Assembly: GCA_033032865.1 (NCBI GenBank)
Contig: JAWHQI010000051.1
Coordinates: 11,922,001 to 11,986,000 of the forward strand
Origin: Dactylorhiza incarnata
Taxonomy: Eukaryota; Streptophyta; Magnoliopsida; Asparagales; Orchidaceae
Reading direction: 5' to 3'
Length of the DNA: 64,000 bases
Position 1 is the stretch's first letter, and every line of letters starts with the position of its first letter. A model generated the notes under the pieces. It searched no databases. It was not told the origin of the DNA and was given only the letters and a program-made list of their open reading frames with translations. Of this stretch, positions 55,838 to 64,000 are shown piece after piece. A program made the position numbers and the translations under genes.

Positions 55838-57271
55838 TGAAAGTGAGGTATTAGATCTTAGATTTACTCTGGAGGGGGGGGGGGGGGGGGCGAATAAAGT
55901 ATTAAAAGCTTTAACTTATTTTATAGCAGAATTAAAATAATGATATATGTATGTGTAGTTTGAGTGAGTATAAAAGCAAAACAATAAACACAGCACAGTA
56001 CAGAAAGAAAACACAACCACAGCAAAGACACAAAGATCTATAATAGTTCCCTAATCAACCTGGGTACATCTACTCTTCTACCACCCTTGGTAGGAATTCA
56101 CTTAGGTTTTTGATCAGGTGCCATTTCACCACTGAGCTTTTGATCAGGTGCTCAAACCAAACCACAGGTTTTCGATCAGGTGCCCTGCCACCAAAGGTTA
56201 ACTTTTGAAGGGAGTTAGAACCCTGTACAAGATGGGGTAAAAGGATAAACAAAAAGAGTTTATGAAGTTCTTCTCCTCTCAATAAGATCTGAGAGAAGAC
56301 TAGTGGATTGTTGTTGTTGTAAAGCTCCCCCTGTCTGATAGAATTTGTTGATAGTTGGTGAAGCTTTCTCTTGGGTGTAGAAGATTAAGAATCAGCAGAT
56401 GAAAACTGAGAGAAGATTTCAGATGTTTTTCTCAGTGAGTGAAGATGGTGCTGTAGATGAAGATTTATGTATGCTCTGAGTATTTCACAAGTATCTTCTT
56501 GAATGAATCTTATCTTCTCTATTTCTACTGTATTTCTCTCTTCTACTTTTCTTTTTGATTCATCCTTTTTCTTTAGGTATATATTCTGATTTGAAAATTC
56601 AAATCTTCTGATAAGGAATTGAATAATATGAAATAAATCTTTCTTGAGACTGCAATGGCAACTCTGCAAAATACTTTTATTCCTTTTCTATGAAAAGATT
56701 CCTTTTCCAAAATATGTCAACGGCTAGATTCTCGAAAGAAGAGAATAAAATGAGTATATAAAAGGGAAGCAGAAATCTTGTCTTATCTGATAATGAATAA
56801 GTACAAATATATGAATATATCCATTGCTGGAAAGTCGATCTGAGTTCAGAGAAAAGAGATAACTGATTCTTCAGAAATTGTCAAGCTCAACAAGAATTTC
56901 GTCGAACATAAAGTTGAGTTCGTCGAGCAGAAAGCTGAGTTCGTCAAACTGAACATTAAGTTACTAATTTGTCGACATAACACTAAGTTCGTCGATCTCA
57001 ATTAGAAGTTAGACAAACTGAAAGATAGAATCTGCAAAACTGCTTGAAAGACTGATTTCGTCGAGCTGGGGATCAATTACGTCGAACTGATAAACGATGT
57101 TCGTCGAACTCTGGAAGAAGTTCGTCGAACACAAAAAACTTAGAATTTTCCAAAGTTCTAGCTAACTCAATCAAGCTTAAACATTGACCCTAAGACTATA
57201 CATTGGGTCAACTTGAGTCCTAATCACAGATAGTGATCCTAGCCCAAATTAGTAATAGGGTTGTTCCAACA
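55838..57271 (-). repeat. 5' LTR of the SIRE-like element
   Basis: 1,434 bp, minus strand TGTTGGAACAACC...CTTTCA. It holds the G-run at 55874-55890 and the TTCGTCGAAC cluster at 56895-57145. Confidence 0.92.
55874..55890. repeat. Homopolymer of 17 G
   Basis: GGAG followed by a run of 17 G and then CGAATAAAG, near the inner end of the SIRE LTR. The exact length should be treated with caution. Confidence 0.8.
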
Positions 57272-58025
57272 CACTTATAGTGTATATGAAAGGCACTGAT
57301 GAAGTGAGGGATGATAGGAAATCCCTCCTTAACTAGGAATATGAAGCCTTCAGACAACACAACCAGGAAAGCATAGCTGATTGCTATGAAGGATTCTTCA
57401 GGGTTGTCAATGAGTTGAGGACCTATGGGAGGGTCTTCAACAATTATGAGCTAAATGATTATTTCTTTATATCTCTAACTAGAGACTGGATATAAAAATC
57501 TGTTCCATCAGGGATGGGGAAAAGCTTGGTGAGACTCCTCCCCACACACTGTTGGAAAGCTGTTATCATATGAGATGCAGCTATCTGAAAGAAAGGAGAA
57601 GGAACCCTCTACCAGGACTCATGCAAAGGAGAGATCTGTGGCTCTCAAAGCAGAGAGATCTAAGACGAGCAAAAAGAGAATACCCTCCGCACCAAGGAGG
57701 GCTGCTGACTCAAAATACTCTGAGCCCAACACATCTAATAGTAATTTAATAGATGAGGAATTTGCTGCCTTCTCAGGCACTTCAAGAAGTTGATGAGGAG
57801 GAAGCAGTGGTAGAACAAACCTTCCTCCTCCTCACATCCCAAGAAGGAACACATCAAATCAGGGAGGATGCACCCCAAGGGTGATAGGTATGAATCTAAA
57901 CCTGTTAAACATGTTTAAAATAATGTTATCTGTTATTGATGCAGCAAGCCTGAACATGTCATAGCTGATGGTCCAGTCAAGAGAAAATAAAAAGGTGATA
58001 AGAAGCCTCATCACCATAAGGGAAG
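57272..58025 (+). pseudogene. Plus-strand SIRE-like gag fragment
   Basis: Gag residues in changing frames with stops: DEVRDDRKSLLN, EYEAFRQHNQESIADCYEGF, VVNELRTYGRVFNNYELNDY, then (57575-57793) EMQLSERKEKEPSTRTHAKE, RAADSKYSEP, IDEEFAAFSGTS, and finally a decayed knuckle ICYCCSKPEHVIADGPV near 57930. Its 5' part is missing on the left, where the opposite-strand SIRE-like element lies. Copia copy C begins at its right end. It is a relic of another, diverged SIRE-type element. Confidence 0.8.
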
Positions 58026-59189
58026 AGTTAAATTTTGATTTGAATCGTTTAGGAGTAAGCAGGAGTTGCATCAACTGAGTTATAGCCAAACAACCACAAT
58101 GCCACACAGCAACACAAGAAACTTTATTGAATCACAAACTTCATTTACAGTGCGAGACATACATGGCGAGACATGATTCATAAGAATCACGAAGGAGAGA
58201 AGAACAAAACACCAAAAAGCAAAACTGGCAGCTTGACAAAGCAGAGACCGTACAGACCGCTCGACTTCAGAGATCGCCCGGCTAGACCTGAGATCGCGCG
58301 AACAGAAAACAGACAGACCGCCTGCACTGCAAGACTGCCACCTCAGACCGTACGAACTGAAGCTTATTGCACTGAACAAAGAACTGATGCTGTCGCCAGA
58401 CCGCAACTCAAATCGCCTGACCGTTGAAGGTCGCATGATCGCCGAGTTCACTGCGAATAGCATAAGAGCCAGATCGCAGACAAGCCGCTGCAGACCAGAT
58501 AACCAAGCCGCTGGGAAATTACCAAGGAAGGAGACCGCAACCTGCTGACCACAAACCTGCGAACACAACAAACAGTCAACTCTCTTTCGAGACCGCCCGA
58601 CCTCAAAGTTGAGACCGCACGAATTAACCTAGGCTCTAGTTCTTACAGTTCTCGTTATGAATGACGGGCCATGCACCCCTATTTTTAGGCGGGTAGACGG
58701 ATGTCATCACCGCACAAACTGGGATACAGTCACCACCCATCAGATCGCCAACGGTCTCAAATGGCAGACCATGCGATCACACATCTTGGATAAACATCCG
58801 ACCAAGACCGCAGATCAGCATGCAGATCGCGCACAGGTCACGCGAACACGAGACCGCGCACAAGCCGCGCGGACGCAAGTGTAATCCTTCCTTAGACCAC
58901 CAGGAGCAAAACAGAACCATCTGGCCGACTTCAGACAAGTCGCCAGATCGCCAATACAGGCCGCCCGGACAGGCGGTCATATAAGAACAAACCGCCCGGT
59001 CTTCCAACAAAGAAGACAGGCCAACCAGCAGACCAACTCAGGAACAGACCGCAGCAATCAAGAACAGACCGGCAAAACCAGCAGTCCGATAGAACAAACC
59101 GGCAGAATACAAACACAGACTGCGCGGTCTCGGCGGTCACCCAAAATAAGACCGCCCGGACACCTTCACTTCACTTCAAAATTTCAACA
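58026..59189 (-). repeat. 3' LTR of copia copy C
   Basis: About 1,164 bp. The outer end reads AGTTAAATTTTG (plus strand) instead of TGTTAAAATTTTG, and the TATA box is changed (TAAAAATA at 58680-58687), so this LTR is likely weak. GACCGC/GCGGTC clusters at 58230-59160. Confidence 0.92.
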
Positions 59190-59939
59190 CTCCCCCTTGA
59201 AATGGGAAGTGGAGACTTGCCCGAGTAAACTCCACAACCGTGTAAACGGTCCCTTCGCCAGCGGCTTTGTGAAGATGTCTACGACATTGTCCGCACTCCG
59301 AACATGCTCGACCATAAGAGATCCTCCCAACACCTTTTCACGAATGAAATGGTGCTCAATCTCAATATGCTTGGTCCTCGCGTGACAGACTGGATTATTA
59401 ACCAGCTTGAGAGCACTCTCATTGTCCCCGCGTAGCATAGTGGGACCTAGAACCTCCTCATGAACGTCCTCTACCAACCTCCTGAGCCAAACGACTTCCT
59501 GAGCTGCCAAGGCCGAAGCCTTGTATTCCGCTTCTGTGGTAGATACGGACACCGAGTCCTGCTTTTTGCTGCACCAAGAAATAGCTGTGGGGCCCATCAT
59601 AAAGACATAACCAGACGTTGATCTCCGATCATCCACGTCTCCCCCGTAATCAGCATCCATGTATCCTTGCAACTCCAATCTTGACCCTCTCCTAAATAGG
59701 AGACCCAAATCAGAGGTCGATTTCACATATTTCAGAATCCCTTTTGCCGCCAGAAGATGACGCATCCGTGGCTCCGCCATGTACCGACTCACTTTGCCAA
59801 CTACATAAGCAATATCAGGCCTTGTGATGGTCAAGTAGATCAAGCTCCCAACCAGAGCTCGGAACACCAACGGATCAGATAGAACTCTCCCCTCATCCTT
59901 CCGAAGTTTATGATGTTGTTCCAGAGGTATAGAGCTGCT
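59184..59939 (-). pseudogene. Copia copy C RT end and RNase H, truncated 5'
   Basis: Open at 59870-59184 (228 codons), with homology continuing to the insertion point at 59939. RT end: ALVGSLIYLTITRPDIAY. RNase H: DADYGGDVDDRRSTSG, SVSTTEAEYKASALAAQEVV, GDNESALKLVNNPVCHARTK, HIEIEHHFIREKV. Unlike copy B it keeps the TTEAEY residues and is uninterrupted, so it shows what the split RNase H of copy B looked like. The 5' part of the gene is beyond the Athila element. Confidence 0.92.
59190..59198 (-). promoter_or_regulatory. Polypurine tract of copia copy C
   Basis: AAGGGGGAG on the minus strand, identical to that of copy B. Confidence 0.9.
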
Positions 59940-60116
59940 TGATGAGTAATTTATTTACTCATCTTTTAGTTTAGGTTTATTATGTTTTTCATATAAAATT
60001 ATGTTATTTTTAGGAATTTTATCATATAAATCATTCCATTGTTATTTCATAAGCTAACTTAAGTTTATTTTGTGTTTTCAGGTTTTCTGGGCTGTTTCGA
60101 GCAAAAAGTTAAAATT

Positions 60117-60570
60117 ACACGCCCCAGGTCACGGGCGTGACCATGAGCGTGTAACCTACGAAATACTCCAGACCTGCTTCTGCCACTCCAAGGACGCTCC
60201 GTGAAGTTTTCGCCAAGTACACGCCCCAGGTCACGGGCGTGACCAAGGGCGTGACCCAATGTCACGGCCACGACCCGCCACAAGCATCAGGAGCACGCTG
60301 CCACGTCAGTTAAAATTACACGCCCCAGGTCACGGGCATGACCAAGGGCGTGACATCAGGTCACGGGCGTGACTCGCCCCGCGCTTCCTCCCGCCAGAGT
60401 TTCCCGCCAGCAGCCAGATTTCAAGATTACACGCCCCAGGTCACGGGCGTGACCTAGGGCATGACACGGCCGAAACGCTCGCAATTACTCCAGAAGGCGC
60501 CCTCTCCGCTGCCGCTTCGATCACGCCCCTTACACGCCCTTGGTCACGGGCATGACCAAGGGCGTGTAAC
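60117..60570. repeat. GGTCACGGGCGTGACC palindrome array in Athila U3
   Basis: Five units of ACACGCCCCAGGTCACGGGCGTGACC followed by AAGGGCGTGAC variants, near 60117, 60219, 60318, 60430 and 60530. The core GGTCAC-GGGC-GTGACC is a perfect 6-bp inverted repeat. The array ends about 15 bases before the TATA-like box. Confidence 0.93.
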
Positions 60571-60584
60571 ACCAAAAATTCAGC

Positions 60585-60593
60585 TATTTAAAG
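60585..60593 (+). promoter_or_regulatory. Candidate TATA box of Athila LTR
   Basis: TATTTAAAG just downstream of the palindrome array; similar to TATTTAAGG in the gag-only element LTR. Confidence 0.6.
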
Positions 60594-60752
60594 GGAGCTT
60601 TTCCAGATGTTTGGGGACGAATTTTGGGAGTTCTAAGTTTATTTTCTTGTACTGCTTTTGTTATTCTTAAGCTTGTAATCTTCTTTCTTAGCTTGCACTT
60701 TCATTTCAGGTTTGTAATTTCTTGTTTCCTAGTTGTAATTTCCCTTTCGATT

Positions 60753-60758
60753 AATAAA
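60753..60758 (+). terminator. Candidate polyadenylation signal in Athila LTR
   Basis: AATAAA in GATTAATAAAATAGC, about 165 bases after the TATA-like box. Confidence 0.5.
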
Positions 60759-61537
60759 ATAGCACTTTTACTCTTATTCTACTCTCAATCTTCATTATGC
60801 ACTTCTTGTATTTCATCAATTCCTCCATCTCCATGAGTAGCTAAATTTCATTAGTACTCGGCCGAGATGATCCAAGGAAAATATAATTCATAATTCAGTT
60901 TAGAACTTCTTTTTCTCTTATTTAGATCGCTTAAGATTTATCCTTGAATTTATATTGATTGAGATTATATTATCGATATATAATCTCATTCTTGTTTTCG
61001 TAGTCAAATAATCGAGAGGTTTTGAGTTCGAATCGATCACTTTAAGGATAAAGAGATTTGAATGCACTCCTCGAGAGAGGACGGCATAAATCTCCCGGAT
61101 TGGAGTTATATCCAATAGAGGGGTTCACTTCGATAAAGCGAGCTTTAGGGGTTTCAATTCTAGAACGAGAGTTCGATTGTTCAACCTAAACTCACTTAGG
61201 CGTATCCTCGAGAGAGGTACGTTCATAAATCAGGAACCTCCACGGTCAAGCATTTCTTTTAAAGAGGATTAGAAGTTTTATTTCTTTATTTATTTATTTT
61301 TCCAAGGTGATTCAAGGTTGAGTACTAACTTTTTCATTAATTTAAATAAGCTATTTCTCCTTTTTTTCGCAACCAACCAACCACAAATTCTATTCGATAA
61401 AATAATAGAGATTTTCCGAAGTAAGAGTATTCAACCGCCCCGAGTCTAATACGACCTTGTTTCAATAACCTATACTACATTCGATACGGTACACTTGCCG
61501 TTATCGTTTGAAAGCATAGTTTTGTCCATCAAGTTTT

Positions 61538-61555
61538 TGGCGCCATTGCCGGGGA
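61538..61555 (+). promoter_or_regulatory. Primer binding site, tRNA-Asp
   Basis: TGGCGCCATTGCCGGGGA, one mismatch to the Asp-tRNA complement, six bases after the LTR. Confidence 0.92.
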
Positions 61556-61631
61556 GACGGTTGATATTTCGAAAACCGAAATATCTATTAATTTTATTTT
61601 ATTTTTCTTTTTCTTAATTTTAAGGTGCAAC

Positions 61632-61743
61632 TAAATTCCTGGAAAGGACGCTTTGGGTTTGAATTCCCATCATAGCCTCTAGTACCTTGCAAACCCTTCA
61701 CCGGGTAGATCTTGGGAAGTCCAGGACTAATTTTAATTCACCT
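61632..61743 (+). promoter_or_regulatory. Conserved 112-bp leader block, plus-strand Athila
   Basis: Counterpart of 5706-5817: three mismatches in 112 positions by eye, no indel. Confidence 0.75.
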
Positions 61744-61868
61744 AATAATAATAATAAAAAAAATCTAAAAAAATATATATATAATATAATTAAATAAAAA
61801 TTAATTTATTTATCTAAAATCTTATTTTCCTTTTTTCTTTTCCCGCTTCTTTTCTTTTGTTTTGGTTT

Positions 61869-63130
61869 ATGACCCGAGGAAACTCTTCAATTGCTTTTGA
61901 ATTTGGTTTTGATCCGGAAATCGAGCGCACCTTGCGGCGACGTCTCCGATTTAGTAATCTACCAGTAATTCGCGAAGAGTCAGTCGGAGAAACTAACGAA
62001 GATATAATGGGTGACCCCGACCATAATGAGGCTCCGCTACGGACTATGTCCTATTATGCGAGGCCAAATTGGGAGGGAACACAATCAAGTATTATTCGCC
62101 CAGCGGTGGAAAATAATAATTTTGAAATCAAAACTAGCATCATTCAAATGGTACAGCAAATCGTCATCTTTGACGGGTTACCAGATGAAGATCCAAATTT
62201 ACATTTATTGAATTTTTTGGAAATTTGCGACACGTTTAAAATTAATGGCGTCACCGATGACGCCATTCGTTTGCGTTTATTTCCATTTTCTTTGCGGACT
62301 AAGGCCAAGCAGTGGTTGGGATCTCTTCCTAGAGGTTCCATCACTACATGGGCCGAGATGACGGAGAAATTCTTAACGAAATATTTTCCTCCGGCAAAGT
62401 CCGCTAAATTACGTACGGACATTCTCTCATTTATGCAAATAGAATCGGAGTCTCTCTACGACACATGGGAGCGCTTCAAGGAACTTTTGCGGAGATGTCC
62501 TCACCATGCCTTGCCCGTATGGCAACAAGTTCAGACATTCTACAATGGTTTGAATCTCCAAACAAGGCAGATGATTGATGCAGACGCGGGGGGACGCTTA
62601 ATAACAAAACCCTCGAAGCTGCTCAAGAGCTTTTTGAGGAGATGACCATGAATGCTTATCAGTGGAATGCGCCACGGTCGCGTCCTAACAAACCGACCGG
62701 ACTCTTTGAAGTCGAGGCCACCCCAAATTTAGCACATCAAGTAGAATGGCTTACTAAGCAAATGGCGGAGATGTCTGCTTCCTCCGCCATTAACGGGGCT
62801 AATAATCATAATAATAATAGTTATAATAATAATAATAATAATTATAATCAAGAACAAGTTGATTATATGGGGAACTCCTATCGTCCTCCTTATAACCCAA
62901 ATAATAATAATCTTCCTAATAATTATAATCCGGGTTTAAGGAACCACCCGAATTTTTCATGGAGCAACCCCAATAATGCTCAACGCCCCCCACAAGTGAA
63001 TCCTCCTGGATTCGCTCCACCACAACCACCAAAGGCCCCTTCACTTGAAGAGGTCTTCACCAAATACGTCGCTTCTACTGATGCCAATATCTGGAACCTT
63101 TCCGGATCTATTAAAAGCCTAGAAAATTAG
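61869..63130 (+). pseudogene. Athila gag, plus-strand copy, frameshift and stop
   Basis: ATG 61869 (MTRGNSSIAFEFGFDPEIER) is preferred to the in-frame ATG at 61857 because the minus-strand copy has no equivalent of the latter. Capsid core as in that copy (LRLFPFSLRTKAKQWL, KYFPPAKSAKLRTDILSF), with the tryptophan that is a stop there (SLYDTWERFKELL). A one-base loss near 62590 (MIDADAGG...) shifts the frame, which is regained at 62642 in the neighbouring frame ([18 protein letters not shown], Asn-rich tract 62805-62850). It then meets TAG at 63128-63130, where the other copy has Q ([11 protein letters not shown]). Confidence 0.9.
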
Positions 63131-64000
63131 ATTGGACAACTCGCGAAGATGTTCTCCGAACGCCAGCAGGGAGCTCTACCGGGCAATACTGAGCCCAATC
63201 CACGAGAGAGCGCCAACGCTATAACCCTCCGCAGCGGAAAGGAGGTAAAAAGTTCAAATTTGGCCGAGCCTAAGGTAAACGTTTCAACTCCAACTCCGCA
63301 TTTAAATTCTTCTGATTTAGCTCCGCGCATTATTCAAACGCCTTCTATTCCGTATCCTTCTATATTACAAAATGAGCGCAACGAGGAGCAGTATAAAAAA
63401 TTTATCAATATTTTAAAACAAATACAAATTAATGTACCATTTTGCGAGGCACTCTCTCAAATGCCTAAATACGCGAAATATCTCAAGGATTTATTATCAA
63501 ATAAAAAGAAACTTGAAGATATTTCGCGTATTTCTCTTAATGCAGAATGTTCGGCGATAGTTCTTAATAAATTACCAGAAAAATTAAATGATCCGGGACG
63601 GTTTTCCATCCCGTGTTTGTTTGGAAATTTATTAATTAAAAACGCCTTGGCCGATCTAGGGGCGAGCATAAATCTTATGCCGTTCTCCTTATTTAAGAAG
63701 CTTGGTTTAGGCACCCCAAGCCCAACCAATATAAGCATCCAACTAGCGGATCGGTCCGTAAAGTATCCAATCGGGATCATTGAGGATGTGCTAGTGAGGG
63801 TTGACAAGTTTATCTTTCCGATAGACTTTGTCATCCTCGATATCGAAGAGGACGCCGAAGTACCACTCATACTCGGCCGGCCCTTCCTAGCCACCGCTTG
63901 GGCTATAATTGACGTAAGTAACGGAAACCTTCTCCTACGAGTTGGGGAGGAAGAAGTTATTTTTAATATAAATCAATCGATGAGAAATGCGTTTCCAAAC
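63131..64000 (+). pseudogene. Athila gag tail and protease, continues past window
   Basis: Open in phase with the preceding gag frame after its TAG, for 290 codons to the window edge: [70 protein letters not shown], the protease active site [19 protein letters not shown] and the C-terminal [19 protein letters not shown] would follow outside. No further damage is seen in this part. Confidence 0.9.

Larger units (their letters stand above)
44420..57271 (-). mobile_element. SIRE/Maximus-like Ty1/copia element, minus strand
   Basis: LTRs 44420-45778 (3', lacking its outer 75 or so bases) and 55838-57271 (5'). The interior holds gag, protease, integrase, RT, RNase H and a long extra ORF before the 3' LTR, the layout that defines the SIRE lineage. 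Net of the solo LTR insertion it is about 11.3 kb. There is no target duplication because the left end is lost. Catalytic substitutions in RT and integrase show it is dead. Confidence 0.92.
58026..59939 (-). mobile_element. Ty1/copia copy C, minus strand, 3' part
   Basis: 3' LTR 58026-59189, polypurine tract 59190-59198, RNase H and the end of RT (59199-59939). The rest of the element lies beyond the Athila insertion at 59940, outside the window. Same family as copies A and B. Confidence 0.93.
59940..61531 (+). repeat. 5' LTR of the plus-strand Athila-like element
   Basis: 1,592 bp, TGATGAGTAATTT...GTCCATCA. TATA-like TATTTAAAG at 60585-60593, AATAAA at 60753-60758; from about 60840 on it is homologous to the other Athila LTR. 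Confidence 0.93.
59940..64000 (+). mobile_element. Athila-like Ty3/gypsy element, plus strand, 5' part
   Basis: 5' LTR 59940-61531, Asp-tRNA primer site, conserved leader, gag and protease running off the window. Inserted into copia copy C; CTGCT at 59935-59939 is the expected target duplication. Interior similarity to the minus-strand element at 1-8064 is high (gag proteins about 90% identical by eye), but the U3 parts of the LTRs are unrelated. Confidence 0.93.

Noticed and set aside
60117..60570. CRISPR-like array
   Set aside because: Regular palindromic repeats, but inside a plant LTR, with variable spacing, no unique spacers and no cas genes.

Overview
This window is plant nuclear DNA made almost entirely of nested LTR retrotransposons. 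I see no host protein-coding gene, tRNA gene or rRNA gene. The plant assignment rests on the element types: Athila-like Ty3/gypsy with an Asp-tRNA primer site, a Tekay/Del-like chromovirus with a C-terminal chromodomain, and a SIRE/Maximus-like Ty1/copia with an extra 3' ORF. An angiosperm with a repeat-rich genome is the best guess; the species cannot be told.

Layout. 1-8064: 5' part of a minus-strand Athila-like element (pol, gag, leader, PBS, 2.1-kb 5' LTR), inserted into a minus-strand copia (copy A, 8065-11377). Copy A sits in the 5' LTR of an old plus-strand gypsy element, here called E. E's 5' LTR shows at 11378-11865 and, after a second copia (copy B, plus strand, 11866-27250, target duplication GGGTA/GGGTG), at 27251-28863. 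Copy B is itself split in its RNase H gene by a minus-strand Tekay-like chromovirus (16883-25798, target duplication GCTTC). E has a gutted interior (28864-31456), a 1.86-kb tandem duplication (31036-34767) and a roughly 4-kb 3' LTR. That LTR is split by a minus-strand element that keeps gag and a protease-like domain but has no reverse transcriptase (36167-43382, target duplication GTCAC).

From 44420 to 57271 lies a minus-strand SIRE-like element with gag, pol and a long 3' ORF. A solo LTR (47599-49123, target duplication ATGGG) of the same family as the gag-only element interrupts it. Then follow a plus-strand SIRE-like gag fragment (57272-58025), a third minus-strand copia copy (C, 58026-59939), and a second Athila-like element on the plus strand (59940 to the window end) inserted into copy C.

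All coding regions carry at least one stop, frameshift or catalytic substitution, although several are close to intact (minus-strand Athila, Tekay gag, SIRE gag, SIRE 3' ORF).

Most notable: (1) six unrelated LTR families each carry their own cluster of short GC-rich inverted repeats, and in SIRE the hairpin units also sit inside the gag reading frame; (2) a probable 83-nt spliceable intron lies between gag and protease of the Tekay-like element; (3) the two Athila elements share interior, leader and U5 but have unrelated U3 regions; (4) the gag-plus-protease element lacks RT and integrase.
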